A stretch of 64,000 nucleotides of DNA from an uncultured Collinsella sp. (GCA_900544115.1 UQTW01000014.1:1-64000); one strand, 5' to 3'; counted from the first letter of the stretch, positions 24,623-32,953 are shown. Made by a program: numbers and translations. Notes: a model not told the origin generated them from the sequence alone.

Positions 24623-25789
24623 TTAAGCGGTGAAGGGGTGAATCGTCACGCCCTTAACCACGCGGTTGACCGTGCCGGTGGGGCTCGGCGTATCGGGCGT
24701 GTTGCCCACGCGCACGGAGTTGAGCAGGCTGATAGCCTGAGCAAACATCACGAACGGCAGAGCAAGGTAACCCTCGGGGAGTGCCTCATGGCCCTTAAAG
24801 GTGAAGGACTCACCCTCGTAGACAGTAGCGCCATCCTGCTGAACGGCAACGGTGTGCTGAGCGATCTTGTCGCCACCGATCTCGTTGAGGATGTCGATGT
24901 CGTACTGACGGGTGTAGGCGTCGTTGTTGACGAACACGAACACGAGGGTCTTGTCGTCGACGAAGGACTTGGGTCCATGACGATAGCCCATGGAGGTGTC
25001 GTAGGAAGTAGCGACCAGACCGTGAGCGAGCTCGAGGATCTTGAGCTGGCTCTCCTGGGCAAGGCCACCGAAGGAGCCAGAGCCCAAGTAGGTCACGCGG
25101 TTGAAGTCGCCAGCCAGGTAATCGGCGATCTCAGGCTCACGAGCGATGACCTCCTCGCCCATCTTGGCGATGGTCTCGACCCACTCGGCCTTCTGCTCGT
25201 CAGAGGCAGTGTCGAAAATAAGAGTGGAGAGCAGGGTCATGCAGGAATAAGAACCGGTCATGGCGAAGCCCTTGTCGTCGGCGCGCGGAATGAGCAGCGT
25301 CAGCGCGTTGGGATCATCGGCAGACTCAACGGCGAGCTTGCCCTCGGGAGCGCAGGTGATGTTGAGGAACTTGACGTTGTGGACGAGCTCCTTGGCAACG
25401 GCAACGGCGGCAAGGCTCTCGGGGCTGTTGCCAGAGCGGGCAAAGGAAACCACGAGCGTGGGATCCTCGGCGCGCAGGAAATCGCGCGGAGCGCTCACGA
25501 TGTCGGTCGTGGCGATGGGCTTAAAGTCGTAGAGATCAGTGTTGCCAGCGTGACGCAGGTACGGGGCGCAGGTATCGCCAACGTAGTCGGACGTACCGGC
25601 ACCGGTGAAGACAACGGACAGACGGCCCTCGCCCATAGCACGAGCCTCGGCCAGGAAGGTCTCGATGGCCTCCTTGTTCTCGCGATAGATGTTGAGCGTA
25701 TCACGCCAAAGCTCGGGCTGCTGAGCAATCTCGGCCGTGGTGATCTGGGCGCCGAGCTCGGTGAGCTCCTCGACACTCTTCTCGAACAT
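24623..25789 (-). CDS. agaS: Galactosamine-6-phosphate deaminase/isomerase (SIS domains)
   Basis: A 388-residue double SIS-domain protein matching E. coli AgaS along its length: TGAGTSDYVGD (about 62), SFARSGNSPES, GSGSFGGLAQES, GYRHGPKSFVDD, and the ending GNTPDTPSPTGTVNRVV. AgaS converts galactosamine-6-P to tagatose-6-P and ammonia. A DasR/NagR-like operator lies 62-75 bases upstream (25851-25864), tying it to the GntR gene next door. Confidence 0.92.
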   Translation of the reverse strand: MFEKSVEELTELGAQITTAEIAQQPELWRDTLNIYRENKEAIETFLAEARAMGEGRLSVVFTGAGTSDYVGDTCAPYLRHAGNTDLYDFKPIATTDIVSAPRDFLRAEDPTLVVSFARSGNSPESLAAVAVAKELVHNVKFLNITCAPEGKLAVESADDPNALTLLIPRADDKGFAMTGSYSCMTLLSTLIFDTASDEQKAEWVETIAKMGEEVIAREPEIADYLAGDFNRVTYLGSGSFGGLAQESQLKILELAHGLVATSYDTSMGYRHGPKSFVDDKTLVFVFVNNDAYTRQYDIDILNEIGGDKIAQHTVAVQQDGATVYEGESFTFKGHEALPEGYLALPFVMFAQAISLLNSVRVGNTPDTPSPTGTVNRVVKGVTIHPFTA

Positions 25790-25850
25790 TTCTAATACCT
25801 CTCTCTAGAAGTAATCCTCTGACGTGCAATTATACACTTCGGTTGGTTAT

Positions 25851-25864
25851 CTGGTAGTAACCAG
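25851..25864. promoter_or_regulatory. GntR/DasR-like operator before agaS
   Basis: CTGGTAGTAACCAG is an imperfect palindrome close to the known HutC/DasR site form ACTGGTCTAGACCA. The same core occurs at 30141-30154 before the PTS operon. Confidence 0.65.
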
Positions 25865-25903
25865 TTAAATGCAAAGAATCACCATATGGAAACGATGCGG
25901 ACA

Positions 25904-26635
25904 CTAGTTGCTACGCTGGTGGTAAACCTTGTATTTAAACTGATCGGCACGAGCAACCGAGAGTGTATACTCCACAACCTCGTTTGACTCGTTATACGTA
26001 GTCCTGACCAAATCGAGCACAGGCGAGCCCTCGACAATTCCCAAAAGGTGGGCGTCGGTGGGACGGGCTATGCTCGCATAGAACTCCTCTTCAGCCACGC
26101 GTATCTTTTGCTGAAAGTCTTGCTCAATCACATCGTAAAGCGGCTTACGCTCCAGCAGCGGTCGCTTTAGGGACAGAAATTGACGAACCGGTAGATAGCT
26201 GCGTTCGACCATCATGGGCATGTTGTCGGCAGAACGAAGGCGCTTAAGCTTAAAAATGCGATCACCGATACGCAATCCCATATGCTCGGCCAGATTCTTA
26301 TCGGCCTCCATCTCGCAAAACTCGAGAATCGTGGTCTCGGGTTCTCGACCCATCGCGCGCATCTGCTCGGTAAAGCTGTAGGACTGCATAAGATTGGTTG
26401 CTTTTGCCGAACGGTCGGTCACAAAGGTACCGCGACCGTGCTGCCGAACCACCAGTCCTAAACGCTCCAGTTCCTGCAGAGCCAAGCGTACCGTAGTGCG
26501 CGAGAGACCATAGCGCTCCGAAAGTTCGCGCTCGGAAGGAATCATGTCACCGGCGCGATATTCATGGTCAATCTTTTCGGTCAGAATATCGACCAGCTGA
26601 TCGTACAGCGGCTGCTTACGCGCTCCGATCGCCAT
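25904..26635 (-). CDS. GntR-family regulator, HutC/UTRA type (NagR/AgaR-like)
   Basis: A 243-residue regulator: N-terminal winged helix (MIPSERELSERYGLSRTTVR, about 33-52) and a C-terminal UTRA effector domain (LKRLRSADNMPMMVERSYLP to the VRTTYN region). It is flanked by agaS and the amino-sugar PTS operon, and DasR-like sites lie before both, so it most likely represses GalNAc/GlcNAc uptake until an amino-sugar phosphate binds. Terminator 26721-26755 separates it from the upstream PTS operon. Start ATG with GGGAGG upstream. Confidence 0.87.
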   Translation of the reverse strand: MAIGARKQPLYDQLVDILTEKIDHEYRAGDMIPSERELSERYGLSRTTVRLALQELERLGLVVRQHGRGTFVTDRSAKATNLMQSYSFTEQMRAMGREPETTILEFCEMEADKNLAEHMGLRIGDRIFKLKRLRSADNMPMMVERSYLPVRQFLSLKRPLLERKPLYDVIEQDFQQKIRVAEEEFYASIARPTDAHLLGIVEGSPVLDLVRTTYNESNEVVEYTLSVARADQFKYKVYHQRSN

Positions 26636-26720
26636 CCTATCCTCCCTTTTGCTCGAATTCGGCTAACTACCTAGGGTGTTAAGCATTATCGGTCTGCAAC
26701 ACCCGACTCATCAAGAAAAC

Positions 26721-26755
26721 AAAAGCCGCGCGCTCTTTCGAGCACGCGGCTTTTA
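26721..26755. terminator. Bidirectional intrinsic terminator after EIID
   Basis: AAAAGCCGCGCGCT pairs with AGCACGCGGCTTTT with one mismatch; T-runs on both strands. Confidence 0.88.
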
Positions 26756-26820
26756 ACATACACATGGCTTAAGGGGTCGGGGTGTGAGCCGCGCAGGGAC
26801 ACACCCCTCAAGCTAGAGCC

Positions 26821-27903
26821 TTACCAGATGCTCGGCCAGAGACCAAGCGGGCCAGCGCCCAGGATGCCCAGGACGAAGAGCAGCAGAATGCCCTTGGTCG
26901 GGGTCCAGCTGTGCTTAGCGAACATGTAGTAAAGCAGCAGCGTAAGCATAAGCGGGACGAGCTTCGGGACGATGGTGTTGAGGGTGTCGGCAACAGAGAA
27001 GTTGACCGGATCCTCGGTGACGGTGCCGTAGGTAACGGACTCCATGCCGTTGCCCAGATCGGTGACGCCGCACTCGACAGCGTTGCCGTCGGCATCGGAA
27101 GCGGTGAGGGCGTTGCCGTCCTCATCGGTCATGGCGATGGTACCGGCCTCAGCGGTCTCGGTATCGATGCCCTCCATACCGGTGAAGTTCTCGGCCTCCT
27201 TCTCGGAGACGATCACGGTAGTAGCGGAGAGGCCACGGGTGGTGCCGTTGGGGATCTGGAGGTTGATCTGGGTGCCACCCATGGTGACGACCAGGCAACC
27301 GACGACGAAGACGCCCATAATGGAAGCGGCACGCGTGAAGGCCTGCATGTTGGCAGTCAGAGCGTCAATAGCGCTGGTGCCAAGCTTGTAGGACCAGTTC
27401 ATGAGCCAGAAGCGCAGAGCGAACTGGACGACGTTGAAGATCACCAGGAAGATGATCGGCGCAGCGGCATTGCCGTTGATGGCCATGTTGGAGGTGATGC
27501 CGGCCGTGATAGGCACGAGCGTCAGCCAGAACAGGGCGTCACCGATACCACCGAGCGGGCCCATTGCGGCGACGCGGACGGCGCGAATCGTGGGGATGTC
27601 AACCTTGTTCTGCTCGAGCGAAAGCACGATACCCATAACAAAGGTGACGAGGAACGGGTGAGTGTTGAAGAACTCCAGGTTGTGGCTCATGGAAGCCGCG
27701 AGGTCGTTCTTGTTGGTGTGGATCTTCTCCAGACCGGGGATGATGGAGTAAAGCCAGCCAGCGGCCTGCATGCGCTCGTAGTTGAACGATGCCTGCAGGA
27801 AGCAGGAGCGCCAAGCCATCTTGTTGAGGGTCTTCTGGTCGAGCTGCGGAGCAGGAGTGAGATCCTCGTAGTGCTCCGGGATCACATACTCATTAGATGC
27901 CAT
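26821..27903 (-). CDS. PTS mannose-family EIID with an inserted loop
   Basis: 360 residues from the ATG at 27903 with GGAGGTGAC before it, overlapping the EIIC stop by 11 bases. Family signatures: ASFNYERMQAAGWLYSIIPGLEK, FFNTHPFL, GPLGGIGDALFW, and a hydrophobic C-terminus. A region of roughly 95 residues (about 210-305), acidic and Gly-rich with MTDEDGNALTASDADGN, sits where typical EIIDs have a much shorter linker. EIID and EIIC form the membrane channel for the sugar. Confidence 0.88.
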   Translation of the reverse strand: MASNEYVIPEHYEDLTPAPQLDQKTLNKMAWRSCFLQASFNYERMQAAGWLYSIIPGLEKIHTNKNDLAASMSHNLEFFNTHPFLVTFVMGIVLSLEQNKVDIPTIRAVRVAAMGPLGGIGDALFWLTLVPITAGITSNMAINGNAAAPIIFLVIFNVVQFALRFWLMNWSYKLGTSAIDALTANMQAFTRAASIMGVFVVGCLVVTMGGTQINLQIPNGTTRGLSATTVIVSEKEAENFTGMEGIDTETAEAGTIAMTDEDGNALTASDADGNAVECGVTDLGNGMESVTYGTVTEDPVNFSVADTLNTIVPKLVPLMLTLLLYYMFAKHSWTPTKGILLLFVLGILGAGPLGLWPSIW

Positions 27904-28693
27904 CTTCGAAGTCACCTCCGTCAGAAACAGCTGCACCCTTCAGCTCGGTCTGCTGCTGGAAGTCCCAGAAAGCGATGCCGAAGCCGATGAGAGCGAGGAT
28001 GAGCAGGGCAGGGGTTGCCAGCGAATCGTTGGCAACGGTGATGAGCGCGAGGCCAAAGCCCATGAGGAAGAAGCCCCACATATCGCGGTTCATCATAACC
28101 TTGAGCAGGACGGCGAAGCCGACGAAGCGCATCATGCCGCCTGCAGCGGAGAGACCGGTCTGCAGCCAAGTCGGGATGGCGGAAGCGATGGTCTGACCGA
28201 TGGTAGCGCCAGCGATAAAGAACAGGGTGACGACGACAGCGAAGATCAGGCCGAGCAGAGCCATGGCGAAGTAGTTCAGACGCTCGATACCCTTGGTGTC
28301 AGCGTTGTGGGCCATGTTGTCCGCGGAGGACATGAGCGGCGACATAAGCGTGAAGACCAGGGTAACGCCGAGCTGACCAAGCAGAGCGAACGGAATGGCA
28401 AGGCCGACTGCCGCGTTGGGCTCGAGGCCCGTAGCGATAGCGAGAATGGCTGCCATGATGCCGCCGATGACGGCGTTAGGCGGCTGAGCGCCTCCGATCG
28501 GCATGTTGCCGATCGTCATGAGCTGATAGGTACCACCCACGAGAAGACCGGTGTTGAGGTCGCCAAGGATAAGACCGATGACGGCGCCGGTGACGATGGG
28601 CTGATAGAGAGACTCGAGGAAGTTGAACTGGTCGATTGCCGCGACGAACGTGACGATGAAGACCAGAGCGACCTGGATGATCGAGTATTCCAT
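27893..28693 (-). CDS. PTS mannose-family EIIC
   Basis: A 266-residue membrane permease with many helices: DQFNFLESLYQPIVTGAVIG, LGDLNTGLLVGGTYQLM and GNMPIGGAQPPNAVIGG are the family's conserved translocation segments. AAGGAGGAGC precedes the ATG. It partners the EIID downstream and the EIIB upstream. The most likely substrate is GalNAc or galactosamine because agaS and nagA are adjacent, but mannose-family EIICs are not easily told apart by eye. Confidence 0.9.
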   Translation of the reverse strand: MEYSIIQVALVFIVTFVAAIDQFNFLESLYQPIVTGAVIGLILGDLNTGLLVGGTYQLMTIGNMPIGGAQPPNAVIGGIMAAILAIATGLEPNAAVGLAIPFALLGQLGVTLVFTLMSPLMSSADNMAHNADTKGIERLNYFAMALLGLIFAVVVTLFFIAGATIGQTIASAIPTWLQTGLSAAGGMMRFVGFAVLLKVMMNRDMWGFFLMGFGLALITVANDSLATPALLILALIGFGIAFWDFQQQTELKGAAVSDGGDFEDGI

Positions 28694-28783
28694 CTTGCTC
28701 CTCCTTTCAAAATGTATGTACGCACTTTGGATTTCACGTACAGAGTGTCAGGGTTTCACTCCTGACAACGTGGATCACGAAGA

Positions 28784-29266
28784 CTACGAGAAGAGCTTGC
28801 TCGTGTCCTCAACAGGCGTGCTCGGAACGCGCCTGATCTCCAACTCCACCCCCAATTCCTGCAGCTCTTTAAACGCAGCGACATCCTCGTCGTTAACTGC
28901 GACGGAGGTGGCGACTTGGCGCTTTCCTTCCGACATGTGCATGTTGCCGATGTTTACCTTCTTTATAGGCACACCGCCCTTGACGAGCGTAAGCACGTCT
29001 TCCGGTGTTTCGGCCACGATGAAGATCTTCTGGCGCGGGCTCGCCTTGCCGATGACGTCGATGGTCTTCTGCAGGGAGAAGAAACGCGTAGCGACGCCGG
29101 CGGGAGCGGCCATCTTCATGAGGTTCTGGCGCATGGTGTTGGTCGACACATCGTCGTTGGCGACGAGGATAAGGTTGGAGCCCAGGGTGGAGTTCCACTG
29201 GGTAGCGACCTGACCATGAACCAGTCGGTTATCGATGCGGGTAAGAAGAATGTTGGGTTCTGCCAT
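28784..29266 (-). CDS. PTS mannose-family EIIB
   Basis: A 160-residue cytoplasmic domain protein with phospho-acceptor H17 in RIDNRLVHGQVATQW. It passes phosphate from the EIIA (29584) to the incoming sugar. Conserved NDDVSTN, FFSLQKTIDVI, VKGGVPIKKVNIGNMH and AFKELQELGVELEIR. It is the active sister of the His-less copy at 18221. Confidence 0.93.
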   Translation of the reverse strand: MAEPNILLTRIDNRLVHGQVATQWNSTLGSNLILVANDDVSTNTMRQNLMKMAAPAGVATRFFSLQKTIDVIGKASPRQKIFIVAETPEDVLTLVKGGVPIKKVNIGNMHMSEGKRQVATSVAVNDEDVAAFKELQELGVELEIRRVPSTPVEDTSKLFS

Positions 29267-29302
29267 GTTGATCAGCTTCCTTTCGTTATTTGCTGACGAC
29301 AG

Positions 29303-29584
29303 TTACTTGATCTCCTGAATCGCGTAACGCGAAACATCTACAACGGCGCCGGATCGGACTTTGATCTGGACCTTTTCGCCTTCGATGCCCTTGACGGTTC
29401 CGTAGATACCGCCGGCGAAAAGAACCTCCTGACCCGGCTTGAGCTCGGTGTGCAGCTCCTTGAAGTACTTCTGCTTCTTCTTCATGTTGATTTGCGACCA
29501 GATGGTGTAAATCAAGCCCATGATGACAAGCAGGCCCAAAAGAGCGACCGAGGAACTCAGAACACTGGCTCCGAAATCGGCCAT
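29303..29584 (-). CDS. YajC-like membrane protein inside the PTS operon
   Basis: A 93-residue protein with one N-terminal membrane helix (VALLGLLVIMGLIYTIWSQ, about 13-31) followed by a soluble SH3-like part: KYFKELHTELKPGQEVLFAGGIYGTVKGIEG is the YajC signature. YajC is an accessory subunit of the Sec translocase. Here it overlaps the EIIA stop by one base (TAATG) and lies 37 bases before EIIB, so it is translated with the PTS. Whether it helps insert EIIC/EIID or is an operon-specific paralogue is unknown. Confidence 0.82.
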   Translation of the reverse strand: MADFGASVLSSSVALLGLLVIMGLIYTIWSQINMKKKQKYFKELHTELKPGQEVLFAGGIYGTVKGIEGEKVQIKVRSGAVVDVSRYAIQEIK

Positions 29585-30027
29585 TAGATGCCGTCCTCGT
29601 CGCCGAAGATATCCTCATCCTCGGCACCAGCGACGGAAGCGACCGTCTGGGCGGTGATGCCCGTCTGGCCAACGGTCACGGCCTGCTCGCCAAGCTCGGC
29701 GAGCGTGGCGTTGCCGCGGAGGAACAGAAGCTCAATAACCATGGGAAGGTTAGTTCCAGTCAGAATCTCGACGTTGTCGACATCCTGGGCAATCATCATT
29801 GCCTGGTTGAACGGGGTACCACCAAGCAGGTCGGTAAAGACGAGCACGCCATCGCACTCCTCGCGCATGGCGGTAATAGCGGCGCGGAGATCCTCACCGT
29901 AGGAAGCAGCCTGGTCGCCCTCAAAAGGAACGACGGTAAAAGCGGGCTGGTCGCCAGCGACCATAGCGATAGCGCTTGCGAGGCCGGGTGCGAACTGTCC
30001 ATGACCGGTAAGAATAAAGCCAACCAT
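29584..30027 (-). CDS. PTS mannose-family EIIA
   Basis: A 147-residue EIIA-Man domain with phospho-acceptor H9 in FILTGHGQFAPGL and the conserved FTDLLGGTPFN near residue 65. It receives phosphate from HPr and passes it to the EIIB. It is the first gene of the leftward operon EIIA-yajC-EIIB-EIIC-EIID. The C-terminus is acidic (GAEDEDIFGDEDGI), as is common in this family. Confidence 0.92.
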   Translation of the reverse strand: MVGFILTGHGQFAPGLASAIAMVAGDQPAFTVVPFEGDQAASYGEDLRAAITAMREECDGVLVFTDLLGGTPFNQAMMIAQDVDNVEILTGTNLPMVIELLFLRGNATLAELGEQAVTVGQTGITAQTVASVAGAEDEDIFGDEDGI

Positions 30028-30140
30028 TCAAATTTCCCTTCCGAAGGTGTGTACGATACGAGTCCGATGTTTTCGGAAGCCAGCGGGCAGGTGCCCTTAA
30101 AGCTTCTTGGAAAGCGTTCTTTAAGACCAGTGGTCTCTCA

Positions 30141-30154
30141 ACTGGTAGTAACCA
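30141..30154. promoter_or_regulatory. GntR/DasR-like operator before the PTS operon
   Basis: ACTGGTAGTAACCA, with the same CTGGTAGTAACCA core as the site before agaS (25851). It lies 114 bases before the EIIA start. Confidence 0.65.
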
Positions 30155-30228
30155 CGTGACGTGTTGTTGTCACTATATCACCACAGAAGAGGTCGCTTTC
30201 GCTGATTCACACAGTAAAACGTTTTTGC

Positions 30229-30257
30229 GCCGTTCACGGCGAAAAATCGACCGTTTA
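30229..30257 (+). promoter_or_regulatory. 21-bp-period direct repeat before the PTS operon
   Basis: GCCGTTCA (30229-30236) and ACCGTTTA (30250-30257). The spacer CGGCGAAAAATCG is very like the spacer of the minus-strand repeat upstream of the Lac-type EIIA (CGGGCGAAAAGTG). Confidence 0.55.
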
Positions 30258-30448
30258 CCGCTCGTTAACACTTCTACCTGCGGTTTTGTAATCGTTTTGA
30301 AATGCCTTGGCCAAAGATCGGAACTTTTTTCGTGTCTAAACAACGCAGGGTGGCTAAAAATGGCGTGTAGAAAAAATGCAGGTCATTGTGAAGATTTGTG
30401 AATTGGTCTTTTTGACTTAATACCAGTTAGAACCAGTTTCGATATTAT

Positions 30449-30478
30449 CGGTGAACGGTAGTTTTTGACCGTTCACCG
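30449..30478. promoter_or_regulatory. Palindromic arrangement of the ACCGTTCA motif
   Basis: CGGTGAACGGT and ACCGTTCACCG face each other around TAGTTTTTG, making a near-perfect 30-base palindrome from the same word as the direct repeats. Confidence 0.5.
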
Positions 30479-30576
30479 GTTATTTGCAATCGTTTACGGC
30501 CGTTTTCCAGGATGAATTGAGGATACCCGATGAAGCACTTGCACGGGCGCAAGTCCTATCCTAGTGGTTTCGGTAA

Positions 30577-30612
30577 CAAAATGCCCGCTAGAACGTTGTC
30601 GTTCTAGCGGGC
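30577..30612 (-). terminator. Intrinsic terminator of the SurA-like gene
   Basis: GCCCGCTAGAAC (30583-30594) pairs perfectly with GTTCTAGCGGGC (30601-30612); on the minus strand ATTTTGTT follows. Confidence 0.88.
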
Positions 30613-30655
30613 TTAATCAGGTAGATCGGTTAGCGCGCAGTAGTGCAGACAGATC

Positions 30656-31741
30656 TTACGCAAACAGGCCGTAGATGCTGATGTTGGCCTTGGCATAGAG
30701 GCCGTTAGCATACTCGGTCCACTTGGAGCTAGCGCTTGAGGCCTGCGAGGAATACTGCTGGTAGGCGGTGTAATAGGCGGTCATGGCCTGCTTATAGGTG
30801 GCGCTATCGGCGGTAAAGGCATCGTCGGCGAAGGCCTTAGCATAGGTGCTGTCGGCGTCCTTCCAGGTGCCCTTCGAGCTATCCCACTCGTCGCCGGCAA
30901 GTTTGATGATGTAGTCGGCGTAGTCCTTGCTCGCGGTCTCCTCGTTGCCGTCAGCAGGCTCGGTCGGGGCGGTCGGCATGCTTGCAGAGCTATCGCCCAC
31001 CTTCTTCTTGTAGAGCTTTTGCAGCGTCGCGGACTGACGGACGATCTGCTTGGCCTGGTCCTTGGACACGCCGTACTGCGTGGCCATGGTCTTGTAGTCC
31101 GAAGTGCCGATGGAATCCTCGGCGTACTTCTTCATCTCCTTAGAAGAGACGGTAATGCCCTCGTCCTCGGCAGCGTCGAGCAGGATCTTGTTGCGCACAT
31201 AGGACAGGATGACGTCGGCAGAAGGAGCGGTGTAGTTGCCATCGCTATCCTTGACGGTATCGAGGCTGTACTGGCTCTCGATGGCCTCGCGCGCGGTGAT
31301 GTCGCTCTTCTTGCCGTTGTAGCTGTAGCTCGCCACGGTCGAATCGAGCTGGTCCTCGGTCAGGGTCGCCGAGCCGACGCCCTTGCCGCCAAAACCACCG
31401 TTGCCAATAAAGAAGCCGACCACGGCAGCGATCACGACTGCAACTACAAAGGCGGCAATCATCGTCTTCTTGTGCTTGCAAGCGTGGTCGTCCACGTCGG
31501 AGTCGCTGTCCTCATCCTGCTCCTCGGGCATGAGGTTCTCGTCAGCGGCATCCGCGGCAATCCGAGCCTCCAGTCGGGCGTCCTCCTCCTCGGCCGTCGT
31601 GCCGGCGGCAATGTGCTCGGCAGACGTACCGGCGACCAGGTCGATCTTCTCGTCCTCGTCACCGTCGGGTCCTTCGCCGCGCTCGATGATCTGGATGCCG
31701 TCGATCTCGTCCTTCTCGTCCTTCTTTTGAATCAGACCCAT
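30656..31741 (-). CDS. Membrane-anchored SurA N-terminal-like protein
   Basis: 361 residues: a very acidic cytoplasmic N-terminus (about 1-90), one membrane helix (MIAAFVVAVVIAAVVGFFIG, about 94-113), and an outward domain beginning TLTEDQLDSTVASYSYNGKK with helices resembling the SurA/PrsA chaperone core (YVRNKILLDAAEDEGITVSSKEMKKY). No clear parvulin catalytic domain is visible, so a chaperone-like rather than isomerase role is more likely. It has its own terminator, and the terminator of the upstream isocitrate dehydrogenase lies 38 bases before its start. Confidence 0.65.
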   Translation of the reverse strand: MGLIQKKDEKDEIDGIQIIERGEGPDGDEDEKIDLVAGTSAEHIAAGTTAEEEDARLEARIAADAADENLMPEEQDEDSDSDVDDHACKHKKTMIAAFVVAVVIAAVVGFFIGNGGFGGKGVGSATLTEDQLDSTVASYSYNGKKSDITAREAIESQYSLDTVKDSDGNYTAPSADVILSYVRNKILLDAAEDEGITVSSKEMKKYAEDSIGTSDYKTMATQYGVSKDQAKQIVRQSATLQKLYKKKVGDSSASMPTAPTEPADGNEETASKDYADYIIKLAGDEWDSSKGTWKDADSTYAKAFADDAFTADSATYKQAMTAYYTAYQQYSSQASSASSKWTEYANGLYAKANISIYGLFA

Positions 31742-31779
31742 ATCGGTTACTCCTTGTTAGGAAACATAGTCCCCAATAG

Positions 31780-31808
31780 AATACGCCCGACAGAGCGCCG
31801 GGCGTATT
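31780..31808 (-). terminator. Intrinsic terminator of isocitrate dehydrogenase
   Basis: AATACGCCCG pairs perfectly with CGGGCGTATT; ATTCTATT follows on the minus strand. Confidence 0.7.
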
Positions 31809-31867
31809 GATTCTTAGGTTATACGCAAACACTTAAGTACTATTTAGGCGTTTGCAGTGTGCATGCC

Positions 31868-32953
31868 TTAGGCCAGGTGCGCGATAACGGCATCGGCAAA
31901 TGCCTGCGTACCCACAGCGCCCTCAACGGAGCCGGTCTGGGCACGACGCACGTCACCGGTAACCTGCTCGCCCTCGTCGAGCGTGGCAGAGACGGCGGCA
32001 CGAATGCGATTGGCCGCGTCGTTCTCGCCTAGGTGATCGAGCATCATCGCGGCAGAGAGAATCTCGGCCGTGGGGTTGGCGATATCCTGACCAGCAATAT
32101 CGGGAGCGGAGCCGTGCGTCGCCTCAAAGATGGCACAGTCGGCACCGATGTTGGAGCCGGGGGCCATCCCTAAGCCGCCCACCAGGCCGGCGCACAGGTC
32201 GCTCACGATGTCGCCGTACAGGTTGGGCAGCACCAGGACATCGAAGTCGTTGGGGTTCTGGACCAGGCCCATGCAGGTGGCGTCGACGATCTTGTCGTTG
32301 AACTCAATGTCGGGATAGTTGGCGGCCACCTCGCGCGCAACGCGCAGGAACAGGCCGTCGGTTGCCTTCATGATGTTGGCCTTGTGCACGGCCGTCACCT
32401 TTTTGCGACCGCAACGGCGGGCGTACTCAAAGGCGTACTCCACAATGCGGCGGCTCTTGGCGATGGAGATGGGTTTGATCGAGATGGCGGAATCCGCGGC
32501 GAAGGTCTTCTGGCCCGAGCGCTCGACGAGCTGCGAAAGCTCCTCGACCTCGGCAGCGCCCTCATCGAACTCGATACCGGCGTAGAGGTCCTCGGTGTTC
32601 TCGCGCACGATGACCAGGTCGACGTCACGGAAGCGCGAGCCGTCGCCCGGCTGCGACAGGCAGGGGCGCACGCAGGCGTACAGATCGAAGTGCTTACGCA
32701 GAGCAACATTGACGCTGCGGAAACCCGTGCCGACCGGCGTGGTGATGGGCCCCTTGATGGCGACCTTAGTCTCGGCAACCGCATCGAGCACATGTTGGGG
32801 CAGCGGCGTGCCAAACTCGTCCATGACGCCGGCGCCGGCCTCCTGGACATTCCAGTTAATCTGGACACCGGTGGCCTCGACCACGCGGCGCATGGCCTGC
32901 GTAATCTCGGGACCGATACCGTCACCGGGAATCAGGACTACATCGTGCGCCAT
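31868..32953 (-). CDS. NAD-dependent isocitrate dehydrogenase
   Basis: A 361-residue member of the isocitrate/isopropylmalate dehydrogenase family. LIPGDGIGPEIT at the start, substrate loop RSVNVALRKHFDLYACVRP, NTEDLYAGIE, catalytic KANIMKATDG, metal-binding LPNLYGDIVSDL and cofactor loop ATHGSAPDIAGQDIANP. The short length and RENTEDLY form fit NAD-type isocitrate or homoisocitrate enzymes rather than the long NADP type. No aconitase or citrate synthase is nearby. Confidence 0.85.
   Translation of the reverse strand: MAHDVVLIPGDGIGPEITQAMRRVVEATGVQINWNVQEAGAGVMDEFGTPLPQHVLDAVAETKVAIKGPITTPVGTGFRSVNVALRKHFDLYACVRPCLSQPGDGSRFRDVDLVIVRENTEDLYAGIEFDEGAAEVEELSQLVERSGQKTFAADSAISIKPISIAKSRRIVEYAFEYARRCGRKKVTAVHKANIMKATDGLFLRVAREVAANYPDIEFNDKIVDATCMGLVQNPNDFDVLVLPNLYGDIVSDLCAGLVGGLGMAPGSNIGADCAIFEATHGSAPDIAGQDIANPTAEILSAAMMLDHLGENDAANRIRAAVSATLDEGEQVTGDVRRAQTGSVEGAVGTQAFADAVIAHLA

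Larger units (their letters stand above)
30028..30655. promoter_or_regulatory. Long regulatory region upstream of the aga-type PTS operon
   Basis: 628 bases without a credible gene. It holds the GntR-type operator at 30141-30154, related half-sites at 30421-30438 (ACCAGTT...ACCAGTT), the ACCG direct repeat at 30229-30257, a palindrome at 30449-30478, and the terminator of the SurA-like gene at 30577-30612. Confidence 0.6.
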
